DNA of 12,437 bases from Faecalibacterium sp. UBA7177 (GTDB lineage Bacteria; Bacillota; Clostridia; Oscillospirales; Ruminococcaceae), in assembly GCA_002491225.1 (NCBI GenBank), contig DKVN01000050.1, positions 8,642 through 21,078 of the forward strand, in the 5' to 3' direction. The position numbers were made by a program, and so were the translations under genes. Below, in pieces: positions 1 to 5,945 of the stretch (positions are counted from its first letter, which is position 1; each line of letters begins with the position of its first letter). The notes under the pieces are model-generated. The model saw only the letters and a list, made by a program, of their open reading frames with translations, did no database searches and was not told the DNA's origin.

Positions 1-139
1 GATCGCCCAGCGGCTGGGCGGCTTTGCGGCCTTTGGGCCCATCCTGCAGGGCCTCAACGCGCCGATCAACGACCTCTCCCGCGGCTGCAACGCCGAGGAG
101 GTCTACCAGATGGCGATCATCACCGCCGCGCTGAAATAA
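1..139 (+). CDS. pta: Phosphate acetyltransferase, C-terminal end (partial)
   Basis: The left edge cuts this gene; 45 codons remain, read from base 2 to the TAA at 137-139. The visible end contains FGPILQGLNAPINDLSRGC, which matches the highly conserved C-terminal signature of phosphate acetyltransferases (GP-x-x-QG-x-x-x-P-x-NDLSRG). The enzyme interconverts acetyl-CoA and acetyl phosphate in the cytoplasm and, with acetate kinase, makes ATP during fermentation. Related phosphate butyryltransferases are less likely because the NDLSRG block is the Pta form. No ackA is visible downstream; the gene is closed by the terminator at 176-224. Identification rests on this short motif only, but the motif is distinctive. 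Confidence 0.88.
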   Translation, partial: IAQRLGGFAAFGPILQGLNAPINDLSRGCNAEEVYQMAIITAALK

Positions 140-175
140 GCTGCCGCTACCGGCGGCAAGATTTGTAAAAGCCTC

Positions 176-224
176 GGGGCGGCTGCCCGGCAATGCGTGT
201 CCGGGCGGCCGCCCCTCCTGTTTT
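176..224 (+). terminator. Rho-independent terminator after pta
   Basis: A 15-bp stem pairs 176-190 with 201-215 (one G-T wobble, otherwise all pairs and nearly all G-C) around a 10-base loop, followed by TCCTGTTTTAT. It lies 37 bases after the pta stop and should end pta transcription. No promoter is evident between it and the next gene, so some read-through may feed the uracil-DNA glycosylase gene. Confidence 0.85.
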
Positions 225-226
225 AT

Positions 227-244
227 GGGGCCGGATCCGGCCCC
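227..244. repeat. Perfect 18-bp palindrome upstream of the UDG gene
   Basis: GGGGCCGGATCCGGCCCC is fully self-complementary with no spacer. It sits directly between the pta terminator and the ribosome binding site at 251-254. A loopless dyad suits a protein-binding site better than an RNA hairpin, but it could also be chance in GC-rich DNA. No function is assigned. Confidence 0.6.
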
Positions 245-260
245 CGAGCGAGGGATGAGC

Positions 261-869
261 ATGACAGAATTTGAAGCGCTGCGGCAGGAGTGCCTTGCCT
301 GCCGCAATTGCCCCTTGTGTGAAACGCGCACCAACGTGGTATTTGGCATGGGCGTGCCGGACGCCGAGGTGCTGTTTGTGGGCGAGGGCCCGGGCCAGAG
401 CGAGGACGAGCAGGGCCTGCCCTTTGTGGGGCGCAGCGGCAAGCTGCTGGACCAGTACCTCGATGCCATCGACCTAAGCCGGCACACCAACATCTTCATC
501 GGCAACATCGTCAAGTGCCGCCCGCCCCAGAACCGCGACCCCCTGCCCGAGGAGCGCGCGGCCTGCATGCCCTGGCTGCAAAAGCAGTTTGGGCTGCTCC
601 GGCCCAAAATCGTGGTCTGTTTGGGGCGGATCGCCGCCCAGCAGCTGATCCGGCAGGATCTGTCGGTGACGCGGGAGCACGGGCAGTTTTTTGAGAAGGA
701 CGGGGTGTGGTACATGGCCACCCTGCACCCTGCCGCCCTGCTGCGCAACCCCCGCCAGAAGCCGGATGCCTTTGCCGATTTTGTGGCCCTGCGGGAGAAG
801 ATCGGCGAGGTGTGCACCCACACATACCCCGCCGGGGCGGCCGCGCCCGCCGCACCCGCCGCGCCGTGA
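261..869 (+). CDS. Family 4 uracil-DNA glycosylase (4Fe-4S)
   Basis: A 202-residue DNA-repair enzyme that removes uracil from DNA to start base-excision repair. It shows the four cysteines expected for the family 4 iron-sulfur cluster: C14 and C17 (CRNC) and C86 and C102 (KCRPP and AACMP). The glycosylase motif GEGPG is at 41-45, followed by the conserved QGLPFVGRSGKLL, and the second motif HPAALLR is at 156-162. GEGPG rather than GEAPA separates it from family 5. The start at 261 is chosen because AGGG at 251-254 is spaced six bases from it; ATG 255 is too close to that site and ATG 225 would translate through the palindrome. The C-terminus ends in a short Ala/Pro-rich tail (191-202) that is probably disordered. 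It follows pta on the same strand but behind a strong terminator. Confidence 0.93.
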   Translation: MTEFEALRQECLACRNCPLCETRTNVVFGMGVPDAEVLFVGEGPGQSEDEQGLPFVGRSGKLLDQYLDAIDLSRHTNIFIGNIVKCRPPQNRDPLPEERAACMPWLQKQFGLLRPKIVVCLGRIAAQQLIRQDLSVTREHGQFFEKDGVWYMATLHPAALLRNPRQKPDAFADFVALREKIGEVCTHTYPAGAAAPAAPAAP

Positions 870-960
870 CCGGCGGCGGGGCTGCTGTCCGGCCGCACAG
901 GGGCCGGGGCGGCATTGGTTCCGCTGATCTGAGCAGGCAGAAGGGAGACGCTGAAGAGCC

Positions 961-2331
961 ATGAACTTTTTGATTGCCGAGGACACCAGCCTGACCTTTT
1001 TGCGCACCCGATGGCTGTTTTGCGGGATGATCCTCTCTGCGCTGGTGATGGCCGGCATGACCCTGCTGTGGATGCGCCGCCAGGCCGTGCAGAGCGGGGA
1101 GTCGTTTTTTCGGGTGCTGCGCAGATGCTGGAGCCAGCCGTTCTGGCTGGGGGGCCCGTTTGCGGCCCGGCAGCGCGAGGGGATGGCACAGGGGTGTTTC
1201 ACCGCGGCCTTTGTGCTGTTTTTGGTGCGCTGGGTTCTCTTTGTCAGCACGATTGAGACCGCGTTTGCCCATCTGATCGGCAAGCTGATGCTGGACGCCG
1301 TGTTCTGGCTGATCACCTGCAAGCTCTTTTTCCTGACCCGCTACTCTCTGCGCGAGCTTTGCATCGCCGCGGCGATCGCGTTTCCGTTGGTGGTCGCCTC
1401 CATGATCAACGTCTCGCAGCTGCTGCTGATCCAGGTGCTGTTTTTGTTCTGCATCAAGGACATTGACCTGCGAAAGGCGTTCCGAATCGCCCTGTGCGCC
1501 GTTACCGCTGCGGTTGCCCTGATCATGCTGCTGGCGATTGCGGAGCTGATTCCGAGTGTCCGCTGGATGCGCGGAGATCATCCGCGCAATTCCTTTGGCT
1601 TCGGTCATGTGAACAGCTGCGGCGAGTGCCTGTTCTATCTTGCGGCGGGCTGGTTTGCGGTTCGGTTTGCGCAGCTGCGCTGGCGGGACTGGCTTTTCCT
1701 TGCCGCGCTGCTGTATCTCTGCAGTGAGCTGGTGGACAGCCGGGCCCCCAGCCTCGGGATCCTTCTTCTGATCGCGGCAGGGGTGCTGACCCGCTGCTTC
1801 CCCAGGCTGTGGGAGCTTGGATGGCTGCGCGCGCTGGGCACGGCGGTCCCCGTTCTGCTGGCGGGGGTCAGCTTTTGGGCGGCGTTCGCCTACCGGACGG
1901 ACGACCCGCTCTGGGCAGCTCTGAATCGCTTTTCGAGCGACCGGTTCAACCTCTTTCATCTGGCGGTGACCAGGCTTTCGGCCACCGTGTTTGGGCAGCA
2001 GCCAGTGTATGACAGCGAGTTCTACACCCTGGACAATGCCTATCTGGGAAATTTTTACTGGATGGGTGTCGTGGGCTCTCTGGTGTATCTTGCGCTCTTC
2101 TGCTTTGCCATCTACCTGTGCTGGAAGCGGGGCTGGGTCGCCGAGACGATCCTGCTGCTGAGCTTTTCGGTGTACATGTGCCTTGAGGGCGCGTGCTGGC
2201 CCAGCGCCACCCCGGCCGTATTGATGCTGGCAAACGCGATCTACTGGCCTTCGCAGCAGCTGCGCATCTCGCAGCCGGGCCTGCCGGGCAGGCCATCTGC
2301 CGGCGCACCGGCCGCCGGGCAGGGCGGGTAA
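961..2331 (+). CDS. Polytopic membrane protein, Wzy/O-antigen-ligase-like
   Basis: A 456-residue protein with about ten hydrophobic segments (for example 18-38, 80-96, 110-126, 135-165, 178-195, 221-236, 243-256, 263-278, 290-310, 368-386, 396-412). The blocks RNSFGFGHVNSCGE (209-222), DSRAPSLG (259-266), a charged loop LNRFSSDRFNLF (321-332) and LDNAYLGNFYWMGVVG (357-372) resemble the pattern of Firmicute exopolysaccharide polymerases: a large external loop with Arg residues, then a DN-x-Y-L motif before a Gly-rich helix. The family polymerises or ligates lipid-linked glycans at the outer face of the membrane; that role is inferred from pattern, not proven. No glycosyltransferases or flippase lie nearby, so it is an orphan. 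AAGGGAG at 941-947 is the likely ribosome site (13-base spacing). Its codons look less GC-rich than its neighbours. Confidence 0.6.
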   Translation: MNFLIAEDTSLTFLRTRWLFCGMILSALVMAGMTLLWMRRQAVQSGESFFRVLRRCWSQPFWLGGPFAARQREGMAQGCFTAAFVLFLVRWVLFVSTIETAFAHLIGKLMLDAVFWLITCKLFFLTRYSLRELCIAAAIAFPLVVASMINVSQLLLIQVLFLFCIKDIDLRKAFRIALCAVTAAVALIMLLAIAELIPSVRWMRGDHPRNSFGFGHVNSCGECLFYLAAGWFAVRFAQLRWRDWLFLAALLYLCSELVDSRAPSLGILLLIAAGVLTRCFPRLWELGWLRALGTAVPVLLAGVSFWAAFAYRTDDPLWAALNRFSSDRFNLFHLAVTRLSATVFGQQPVYDSEFYTLDNAYLGNFYWMGVVGSLVYLALFCFAIYLCWKRGWVAETILLLSFSVYMCLEGACWPSATPAVLMLANAIYWPSQQLRISQPGLPGRPSAGAPAAGQGG

Positions 2332-2357
2332 CGTGCGTCCGCCGAGAATTTTATGAC

Positions 2358-2401
2358 AAAAACGCCTTTGTGCCGAACAGTACGGTACAAAGGCGTTTTT
2401 T
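2358..2401. terminator. Bidirectional terminator between converging genes
   Basis: An 18-bp stem pairs 2358-2375 with 2383-2400 (one G-T wobble) around a 7-base loop. The left arm begins AAAAACGCC and the right arm ends GGCGTTTTT, so each strand gets a U-tract. It lies between the ends of the membrane protein gene (+) and cysK (-) and can serve both. Confidence 0.92.
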
Positions 2402-2408
2402 GCCGGGA

Positions 2409-3344
2409 TCATTCCTCCGCGAAGAGCGGGGTGGAGAGGTAGCGGTCGCCGGTATCGGGCAGCAGGGCCACAATGGTTTTGCCCGCATGTTCCGGCCGTT
2501 TTGCCAGCTGGATCGCGGCCCAGAGCGCCGCGCCGGACGAGATGCCGACCAGGATCCCCTCGCGGCGGCCCGCCATCCGGCCCGCGGCGTAGGCCTCCTC
2601 ATCCCGCACCGGAAAGACCTCATCGTAGATGCCGGTGTCCAGCACCGCGGACACAAAGCCCGCGCCGATGCCCTGCAGCCCGTGCGGGCCGGGCCTGCCG
2701 CCGCCCAGCACCGCCGAACCGGCCGGCTCGACCGCCACCACCCGCACCGCCGGGTTTTGTGCCTTGAGGTACTGCCCCACCCCGGTGATGGTGCCGCCGG
2801 TGCCCACCCCGGCCACAAAGAGATCCACCTGGCCGTCGGTGTCCGCCCAGATCTCGGGGCCGGTGGTGGTCCTGTGGGCGGCGGGGTTGGCGGGGTTGGT
2901 AAACTGCCCGGCGATCAGCCCGCCGGGGATCTCTTTTGCCAGCTCCTCGGCCCGGGCAATGGCCCCCGCCATGCCGCGCGCGCCCTCGGTGAGCACCAGC
3001 TCGGCCCCATAGGCCCGCATCAGGCGGCGGCGCTCGACGCTCATGCTGTCCGGCATCACGATGATGACCCGGTAGCCCCTGGCCGCCGCCACCGCCGCCA
3101 GCCCGATGCCGGTGTTGCCGGAGGTCGGCTCGATCAGCACCGAGCCGGGGCCGAGTTTGCCCTCGCGCTCAGCGGTGTCGATCATGGCCTTGGCGATCCT
3201 GTCCTTGGCGCTGCCTGCCGGGTTGAGGTATTCGAGCTTTGCCAAAAGGCGGGCGGCGAGGCCCTCCTGCCGCTCGATGTTGGTCAGCCGAAGCAGCGGG
3301 GTGCCGCCGATCAGCTGATCCACCGATGGATAGATCCTGCCCAT
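2409..3344 (-). CDS. cysK: Cysteine synthase A (O-acetylserine sulfhydrylase)
   Basis: A 311-residue PLP enzyme, normal length for CysK, that makes cysteine and acetate from O-acetylserine and sulfide in the cytoplasm. The N-terminus MGRIYPSVDQLIGGTPLLRL is the standard CysK opening. The PLP lysine is K47 in NPAGSAKDR; the substrate (asparagine) loop TSGNTG is at 74-79; the phosphate-binding GTGGTITG loop is at 181-188; GISSGAA is at 267-273 and the end LPDTGDRYLST is typical. The start at 3344 is supported by GGAGG (complement of 3354-3358, nine bases upstream); a longer reading frame to 3404 lacks family similarity. It has its own promoter just inside the 3' edge of zupT and shares a terminator with the converging membrane gene. 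A cystathionine beta-synthase is excluded by length and lack of extra domains. Confidence 0.95.
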   Translation of the reverse strand: MGRIYPSVDQLIGGTPLLRLTNIERQEGLAARLLAKLEYLNPAGSAKDRIAKAMIDTAEREGKLGPGSVLIEPTSGNTGIGLAAVAAARGYRVIIVMPDSMSVERRRLMRAYGAELVLTEGARGMAGAIARAEELAKEIPGGLIAGQFTNPANPAAHRTTTGPEIWADTDGQVDLFVAGVGTGGTITGVGQYLKAQNPAVRVVAVEPAGSAVLGGGRPGPHGLQGIGAGFVSAVLDTGIYDEVFPVRDEEAYAAGRMAGRREGILVGISSGAALWAAIQLAKRPEHAGKTIVALLPDTGDRYLSTPLFAEE

Positions 3345-3372
3345 TTTTTCCTTCCTCCCTCTTTGCATGCGC

Positions 3373-3395
3373 GGCCGGTGCAGAGAAAACCGGCC
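3373..3395 (-). other. Leader hairpin in the cysK 5' UTR
   Basis: GGCCGGT (3373-3379) pairs with ACCGGCC (3389-3395) over a 9-base loop, about 15 bases upstream of the cysK Shine-Dalgarno site. There is no U-tract after it on the minus strand, so it is not a terminator. It may stabilise the mRNA or be part of a regulatory leader. The lacZ leader has a comparable hairpin. Confidence 0.5.
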
Positions 3396-3408
3396 CTGTA
3401 TCACGGGT

Positions 3409-3430
3409 TTATCTGGATGTTATCTGGATG
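3409..3430 (-). repeat. Tandem 11-bp repeat at the cysK start region
   Basis: TTATCTGGATG occurs twice, exactly and with no gap (3409-3419 and 3420-3430, plus-strand reading). The second copy overlaps the -10 box by three bases and the first covers the expected transcription start. Spacing of about one helical turn would place two protein subunits on the same DNA face, as expected of a repressor operator. No known regulator site (for example CymR or CysB) is recognised. Confidence 0.75.
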
Positions 3431-3457
3431 ATACTCCCTTTTCCCCCGCGCTGTCAA
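3428..3457 (-). promoter_or_regulatory. cysK promoter
   Basis: On the minus strand TTGACA (3457-3452), an 18-base spacer and TATCAT (3433-3428) form a near-consensus housekeeping promoter. Transcription would begin near 3421, giving a 5' UTR of about 77 bases. The -35 lies only 11 bases past the zupT stop codon. Confidence 0.85.
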
Positions 3458-3468
3458 GCAGTGGGGCA

Positions 3469-4233
3469 CTACCCGAGGCAGGCGATGCCCAGCAGCATCA
3501 GCAGCACCCCCAGCCCGAAGCCGAGCGAACCCGCCAGTTTTTTGCCAAAGGTGAAGCTGCCGGGCAAAAGCTCGGCGATGCTGACCCAGATCATGATGCC
3601 GGCGATCAGCACCATCAGCCCGTTGAGGAAGCTGTCGGTGAGAAAAGGGTGCAAAAAGCTGTAGGCCAGCACCGCGCCCAGCGGCTCGGCCAGGCCGCTG
3701 GCAAAGGCCGCGGCCGCCGCCCGCGCCCGGCTTTGGGTGGCGTAAAAGAGCGGCAGAGCCACCGCGATGCCCTCCGGGATGTTGTGCAGCGCGATGGCCA
3801 GCGCCAGCCGCAGGCCGAGTTTGGGATCCGCCACCCCGGTAAACAGGGTGAGGATGCCCTCGGGCAGGTTGTGCAGCAGCAGCGCCAGGCCGGTGACCAT
3901 CGCGCTGCGCAGGGCCAGGGCGCGGGGCGCATCCAGCCCGCGAGCAAGGGCCTGCTCTTCGGGCAGGCAGCGCTCGAGCAGGGCGGCGAGCAGCATGCCC
4001 ATCGCCAGCAGGCTGGTCACCGCCATCCCGGCCGAAAAGCCGGACAGCCCCTGCCGGTACCAGCTTAGCGAGCCGGGCAGCATATCCGCCAGCGAGACGG
4101 TGAGCATCACGCCCCCGGCAAAGCCCATGGCCCCGGCCAGCAGCCGGTCGCTGGGGCGGCGGATCAGCGAGAGCAGCCCGCCGAGACCGGTGGAGAGCCC
4201 GGCGAGGGTGGTCAGCAGCAGCGCACTCAGCAT
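3469..4233 (-). CDS. zupT: ZIP-family metal transporter (ZupT type)
   Basis: A 254-residue inner-membrane protein with about eight hydrophobic segments. It carries the two hallmark ZIP motifs: HNLPEG at 121-126 and HNIPEG at 150-155, in adjacent helices that form the metal-binding channel. SGLAEPLGA (179-187) and IAELLPG (219-225) fit later conserved helices. ZIP proteins bring zinc, iron, manganese or related divalent cations into the cytoplasm; the substrate here cannot be told from sequence. The start at 4233 is fixed by a full AGGAGGT site (complement of 4244-4250, ten bases upstream); upstream codons give a non-membrane Pro/Gly-rich stretch unlike the family. It lies between cysK and the lipoprotein gene on the same strand. 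No terminator separates it from the cysK promoter, so zupT transcripts may run into cysK. Confidence 0.92.
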   Translation of the reverse strand: MLSALLLTTLAGLSTGLGGLLSLIRRPSDRLLAGAMGFAGGVMLTVSLADMLPGSLSWYRQGLSGFSAGMAVTSLLAMGMLLAALLERCLPEEQALARGLDAPRALALRSAMVTGLALLLHNLPEGILTLFTGVADPKLGLRLALAIALHNIPEGIAVALPLFYATQSRARAAAAAFASGLAEPLGAVLAYSFLHPFLTDSFLNGLMVLIAGIMIWVSIAELLPGSFTFGKKLAGSLGFGLGVLLMLLGIACLG

Positions 4234-4256
4234 AGGGTTTGGCACCTCCTGTGGGG

Positions 4257-4273
4257 GGGACGCAGGGCGTCCC
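4257..4273 (-). other. Hairpin just upstream of the zupT ribosome site
   Basis: GGGACGC (4257-4263) pairs perfectly with GCGTCCC (4267-4273) over a 3-base loop. An alternative, mutually exclusive stem pairs 4262-4267 with 4271-4276. Both lie 6-10 bases before the zupT Shine-Dalgarno site in transcript order, so folding could influence its translation. Confidence 0.5.
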
Positions 4274-4294
4274 TGCCCCCCTGCGCCGGGCGGC

Positions 4295-4344
4295 AAAAAG
4301 CCCCCGGCGCATTGCTTTTTGGTAAGCTGTATGCGCCGGGGGCT
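4295..4344 (-). terminator. Terminator after the lipoprotein gene / in the zupT leader
   Basis: A perfect 14-bp stem pairs 4299-4312 with 4331-4344 around an 18-base loop, followed in minus-strand order by TTTTT (4299-4295) and GCC. It lies 44 bases after the lipoprotein stop and about 60 bases before the zupT start. It most simply ends the lipoprotein transcript, but because no promoter is visible between it and zupT it could also act as an attenuator. Confidence 0.85.
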
Positions 4345-4349
4345 CTGTT

Positions 4350-4379
4350 TTAGTATTCGGTGGTTCGGTTTTGGGGCAA
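4350..4379 (-). promoter_or_regulatory. Possible weak promoter for zupT
   Basis: Minus-strand TTGCCC (4379-4374), an 18-base spacer and TACTAA (4355-4350) are the best promoter-like match upstream of zupT. It lies before the 4295-4344 hairpin, so transcripts from it would have to pass that hairpin. The match is weak. Confidence 0.28.
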
Positions 4380-4387
4380 GGGTATGC

Positions 4388-5665
4388 TCAGATCATGATC
4401 ATCCGGATCAGCTCCCGCAGGATGCTGCTGAGATGCTGGGTGCTGGGGGCCCCGCCCTCCTGCTCGGCGGCGTAGAGGTAGAGGCAGGCGTCGCCCGCCT
4501 TGCCCCAGGCATAGTAGAGGGTGCGGTCGCTGCACTCGACCCAGAGGGTCTCGAAATCGCCCAGCTTCGGGCCGGTCTCGTGGGTGACATAACTCCCGGC
4601 GGCCTGTTCCGCCGCGATCTCCTCCCCGATCATTTCAAGGAAAAAGTCGCTGTCCGCGTCCGGGGTGTACATGACATAGGTGGCGGTGACCTTGCCGTCG
4701 CCGCGGATGACCGATGCCTCATCGGTGGTGTGGGCGTAGACCCGCCAGTCGTCGGCCAGGCGCAGATACGCCTTCTGGCCGTTTTCCTCGATGACATACT
4801 GCGCGCCGCTCTGCTTGAGCTGCTCCTCGGTGAGGGCGCTGGAGAGGCCCTCGGCGGGCAGGGCCGGGGGCTCGATGGGCTCGTAGCCGATCGCGTCATA
4901 ATAGACGTGCAGCCAGCCGCCGCCCTCCCCCATCGCGAGATCCGCCTCATCCAGCAGGCGGCCGGTCAGCCCGCCGGGCAGCGAAGCGTTCTCCTGTTTG
5001 AGCTCGATGCGCACCGGCAGCCGGGTCTTGGGGTCGATATAAAAGGTGGTGTCGATGGCCGCGGCGTCCTTCCAGTTCAGCTCGCCCAGCGCCTGCTGCA
5101 GCTCGGCCACGCCGCCCAGCATCGCGGCCAGCTCCCGCCCGGAAAGCTGAACCGAGAGCAGAACCGTACTGACCCCGTTCACCTCCTGCTGCTCGGGCGC
5201 GAGGGTCAGGCGGGCGGGGTCCAGCTCGGCCAGCAGCGCGAGGCCGCCCGCATCGGCGGCGGGCTGCACGGCGGCCCGCACCCACTGGCCGGTGCTGCCC
5301 AGGCGGGCAAAGGTGGCCAGCGTCTCACCGTCCGGCTGCAGCCAGGTCTCCTGCAAATCGCTCACCGTCCAGCTGCCCTCTGTAATTACGACGTCGGTCT
5401 CGGCGTAGGAGAGCTTGGGGTCGGCGCTCAGCTGCATGGTCATCACGGTGCGGATGCCCGCCTCGGACGGCTCGTCCTGCTCGTCCTGCTCGGCAAGCTC
5501 CAGCACGATGCCGCTGGTGACGGTCGTCTGGGTGATCTGCACCTTGGAAGCGGCCCGCGCCACCCGTTTGGCAAGGCCCTCGGCACTCTGCCCGCCGCAG
5601 CCGGAAAGCGCCAGAAGCAGCAGCGCCGATGTCAGCAGAAGAATGCTCCGCTTTGCTCGTTTCAT
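4388..5665 (-). CDS. Secreted lipoprotein, LolA-like (DUF6612-type) N-terminal domain
   Basis: A 425-residue exported protein. The N-terminus has two Lys/Arg clusters, a hydrophobic run (8-19) and the lipobox LSGC (20-23), so C23 should be lipidated and the protein anchored on the outer face of the membrane. Residues 30-265 read as alternating beta strands with FYIDPKTRLPVRIEL at 208-222; this pattern is common in Gram-positive DUF6612/LolA-fold lipoproteins (GerS-like), an assignment made by pattern only. Residues 285-425 form a second, beta-rich domain that I do not recognise. The start at 5665 has GGAGG (complement of 5673-5677) seven bases upstream. It has its own promoter, is divergent from the XRE gene, and ends before a strong terminator. 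Its ligand or partner is unknown. Confidence 0.7.
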   Translation of the reverse strand: MKRAKRSILLLTSALLLLALSGCGGQSAEGLAKRVARAASKVQITQTTVTSGIVLELAEQDEQDEPSEAGIRTVMTMQLSADPKLSYAETDVVITEGSWTVSDLQETWLQPDGETLATFARLGSTGQWVRAAVQPAADAGGLALLAELDPARLTLAPEQQEVNGVSTVLLSVQLSGRELAAMLGGVAELQQALGELNWKDAAAIDTTFYIDPKTRLPVRIELKQENASLPGGLTGRLLDEADLAMGEGGGWLHVYYDAIGYEPIEPPALPAEGLSSALTEEQLKQSGAQYVIEENGQKAYLRLADDWRVYAHTTDEASVIRGDGKVTATYVMYTPDADSDFFLEMIGEEIAAEQAAGSYVTHETGPKLGDFETLWVECSDRTLYYAWGKAGDACLYLYAAEQEGGAPSTQHLSSILRELIRMIMI

Positions 5666-5730
5666 CCGATCCCCTCCCCCTTTTGCTGCGTGCCCGGCGG
5701 GATGTTATCCCCGGACATTTTGTTACCTTC

Positions 5731-5759
5731 ATTGTACCACCTTGCGGGCCCCGGTGCAA
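5731..5759 (-). promoter_or_regulatory. Promoter of the lipoprotein gene
   Basis: Minus-strand TTGCAC (5759-5754), a 17-base spacer and TACAAT (5736-5731) make a good housekeeping promoter. Transcription would start near 5724, giving a leader of about 60 bases. Confidence 0.78.
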
Positions 5760-5807
5760 TGGAAAACTGCGGATACGCGCTGCCAAAGCGCCGCGAAAAA
5801 AAGGCGG

Positions 5808-5824
5808 GGCAACCGCTGGTTGCC
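5808..5824. promoter_or_regulatory. Operator-like dyad between divergent genes
   Basis: GGCAACC (5808-5814) and GGTTGCC (5818-5824) are perfect inverted copies separated by 3 bases. The dyad lies between the lipoprotein -35 and the likely promoter of the XRE gene. This is where a dimeric XRE protein could bind to control itself and its divergent neighbour. The link is an inference from position. Confidence 0.45.
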
Positions 5825-5866
5825 GGGTTTGCAAGGCGCTGGTTGGTGGCGCGGGCGGGCAGAATG

Positions 5867-5875
5867 TGGTAGGAT
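5867..5875 (+). promoter_or_regulatory. Possible extended -10 promoter of the XRE gene
   Basis: TGG followed by TAGGAT (5870-5875) fits an extended -10 (TG-N-TAnnnT). No good -35 stands at the usual spacing. A leader hairpin (GCCGG 5883-5887 with CCGGC 5898-5902) would lie at the start of the transcript. Confidence 0.35.
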
Positions 5876-5945
5876 AGAACTTGCCGGGATCAGAAAACCG
5901 GCGGCCGCGGCGGCACAAAAACATTTGAGATGGGGTGAAACGACC

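Noticed and set aside
889..907. Hairpin after the UDG stop (CCGGCC with GGCCGG) as a terminator
   Set aside because: Only 6 bp and no U-tract follows; the next gene starts close by, so read-through is likely.
511..2412. Long open frame on the minus strand across the UDG and membrane protein genes
   Set aside because: Rich in Arg, Gln and Pro, no recognisable domain, and it crosses the bidirectional terminator; it is a shadow of two well-supported plus-strand genes.
5777..5791. GCGC-x7-GCGC repeat in the divergent region as an operator
   Set aside because: Four-base arms of simple GC sequence are expected by chance here; the nearby 7-3-7 dyad is the better candidate.
3767..5872. Long open frame on the plus strand opposite zupT and the lipoprotein gene
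   Set aside because: It spans two genes, a terminator and a promoter of the opposite strand and has no conserved motif.
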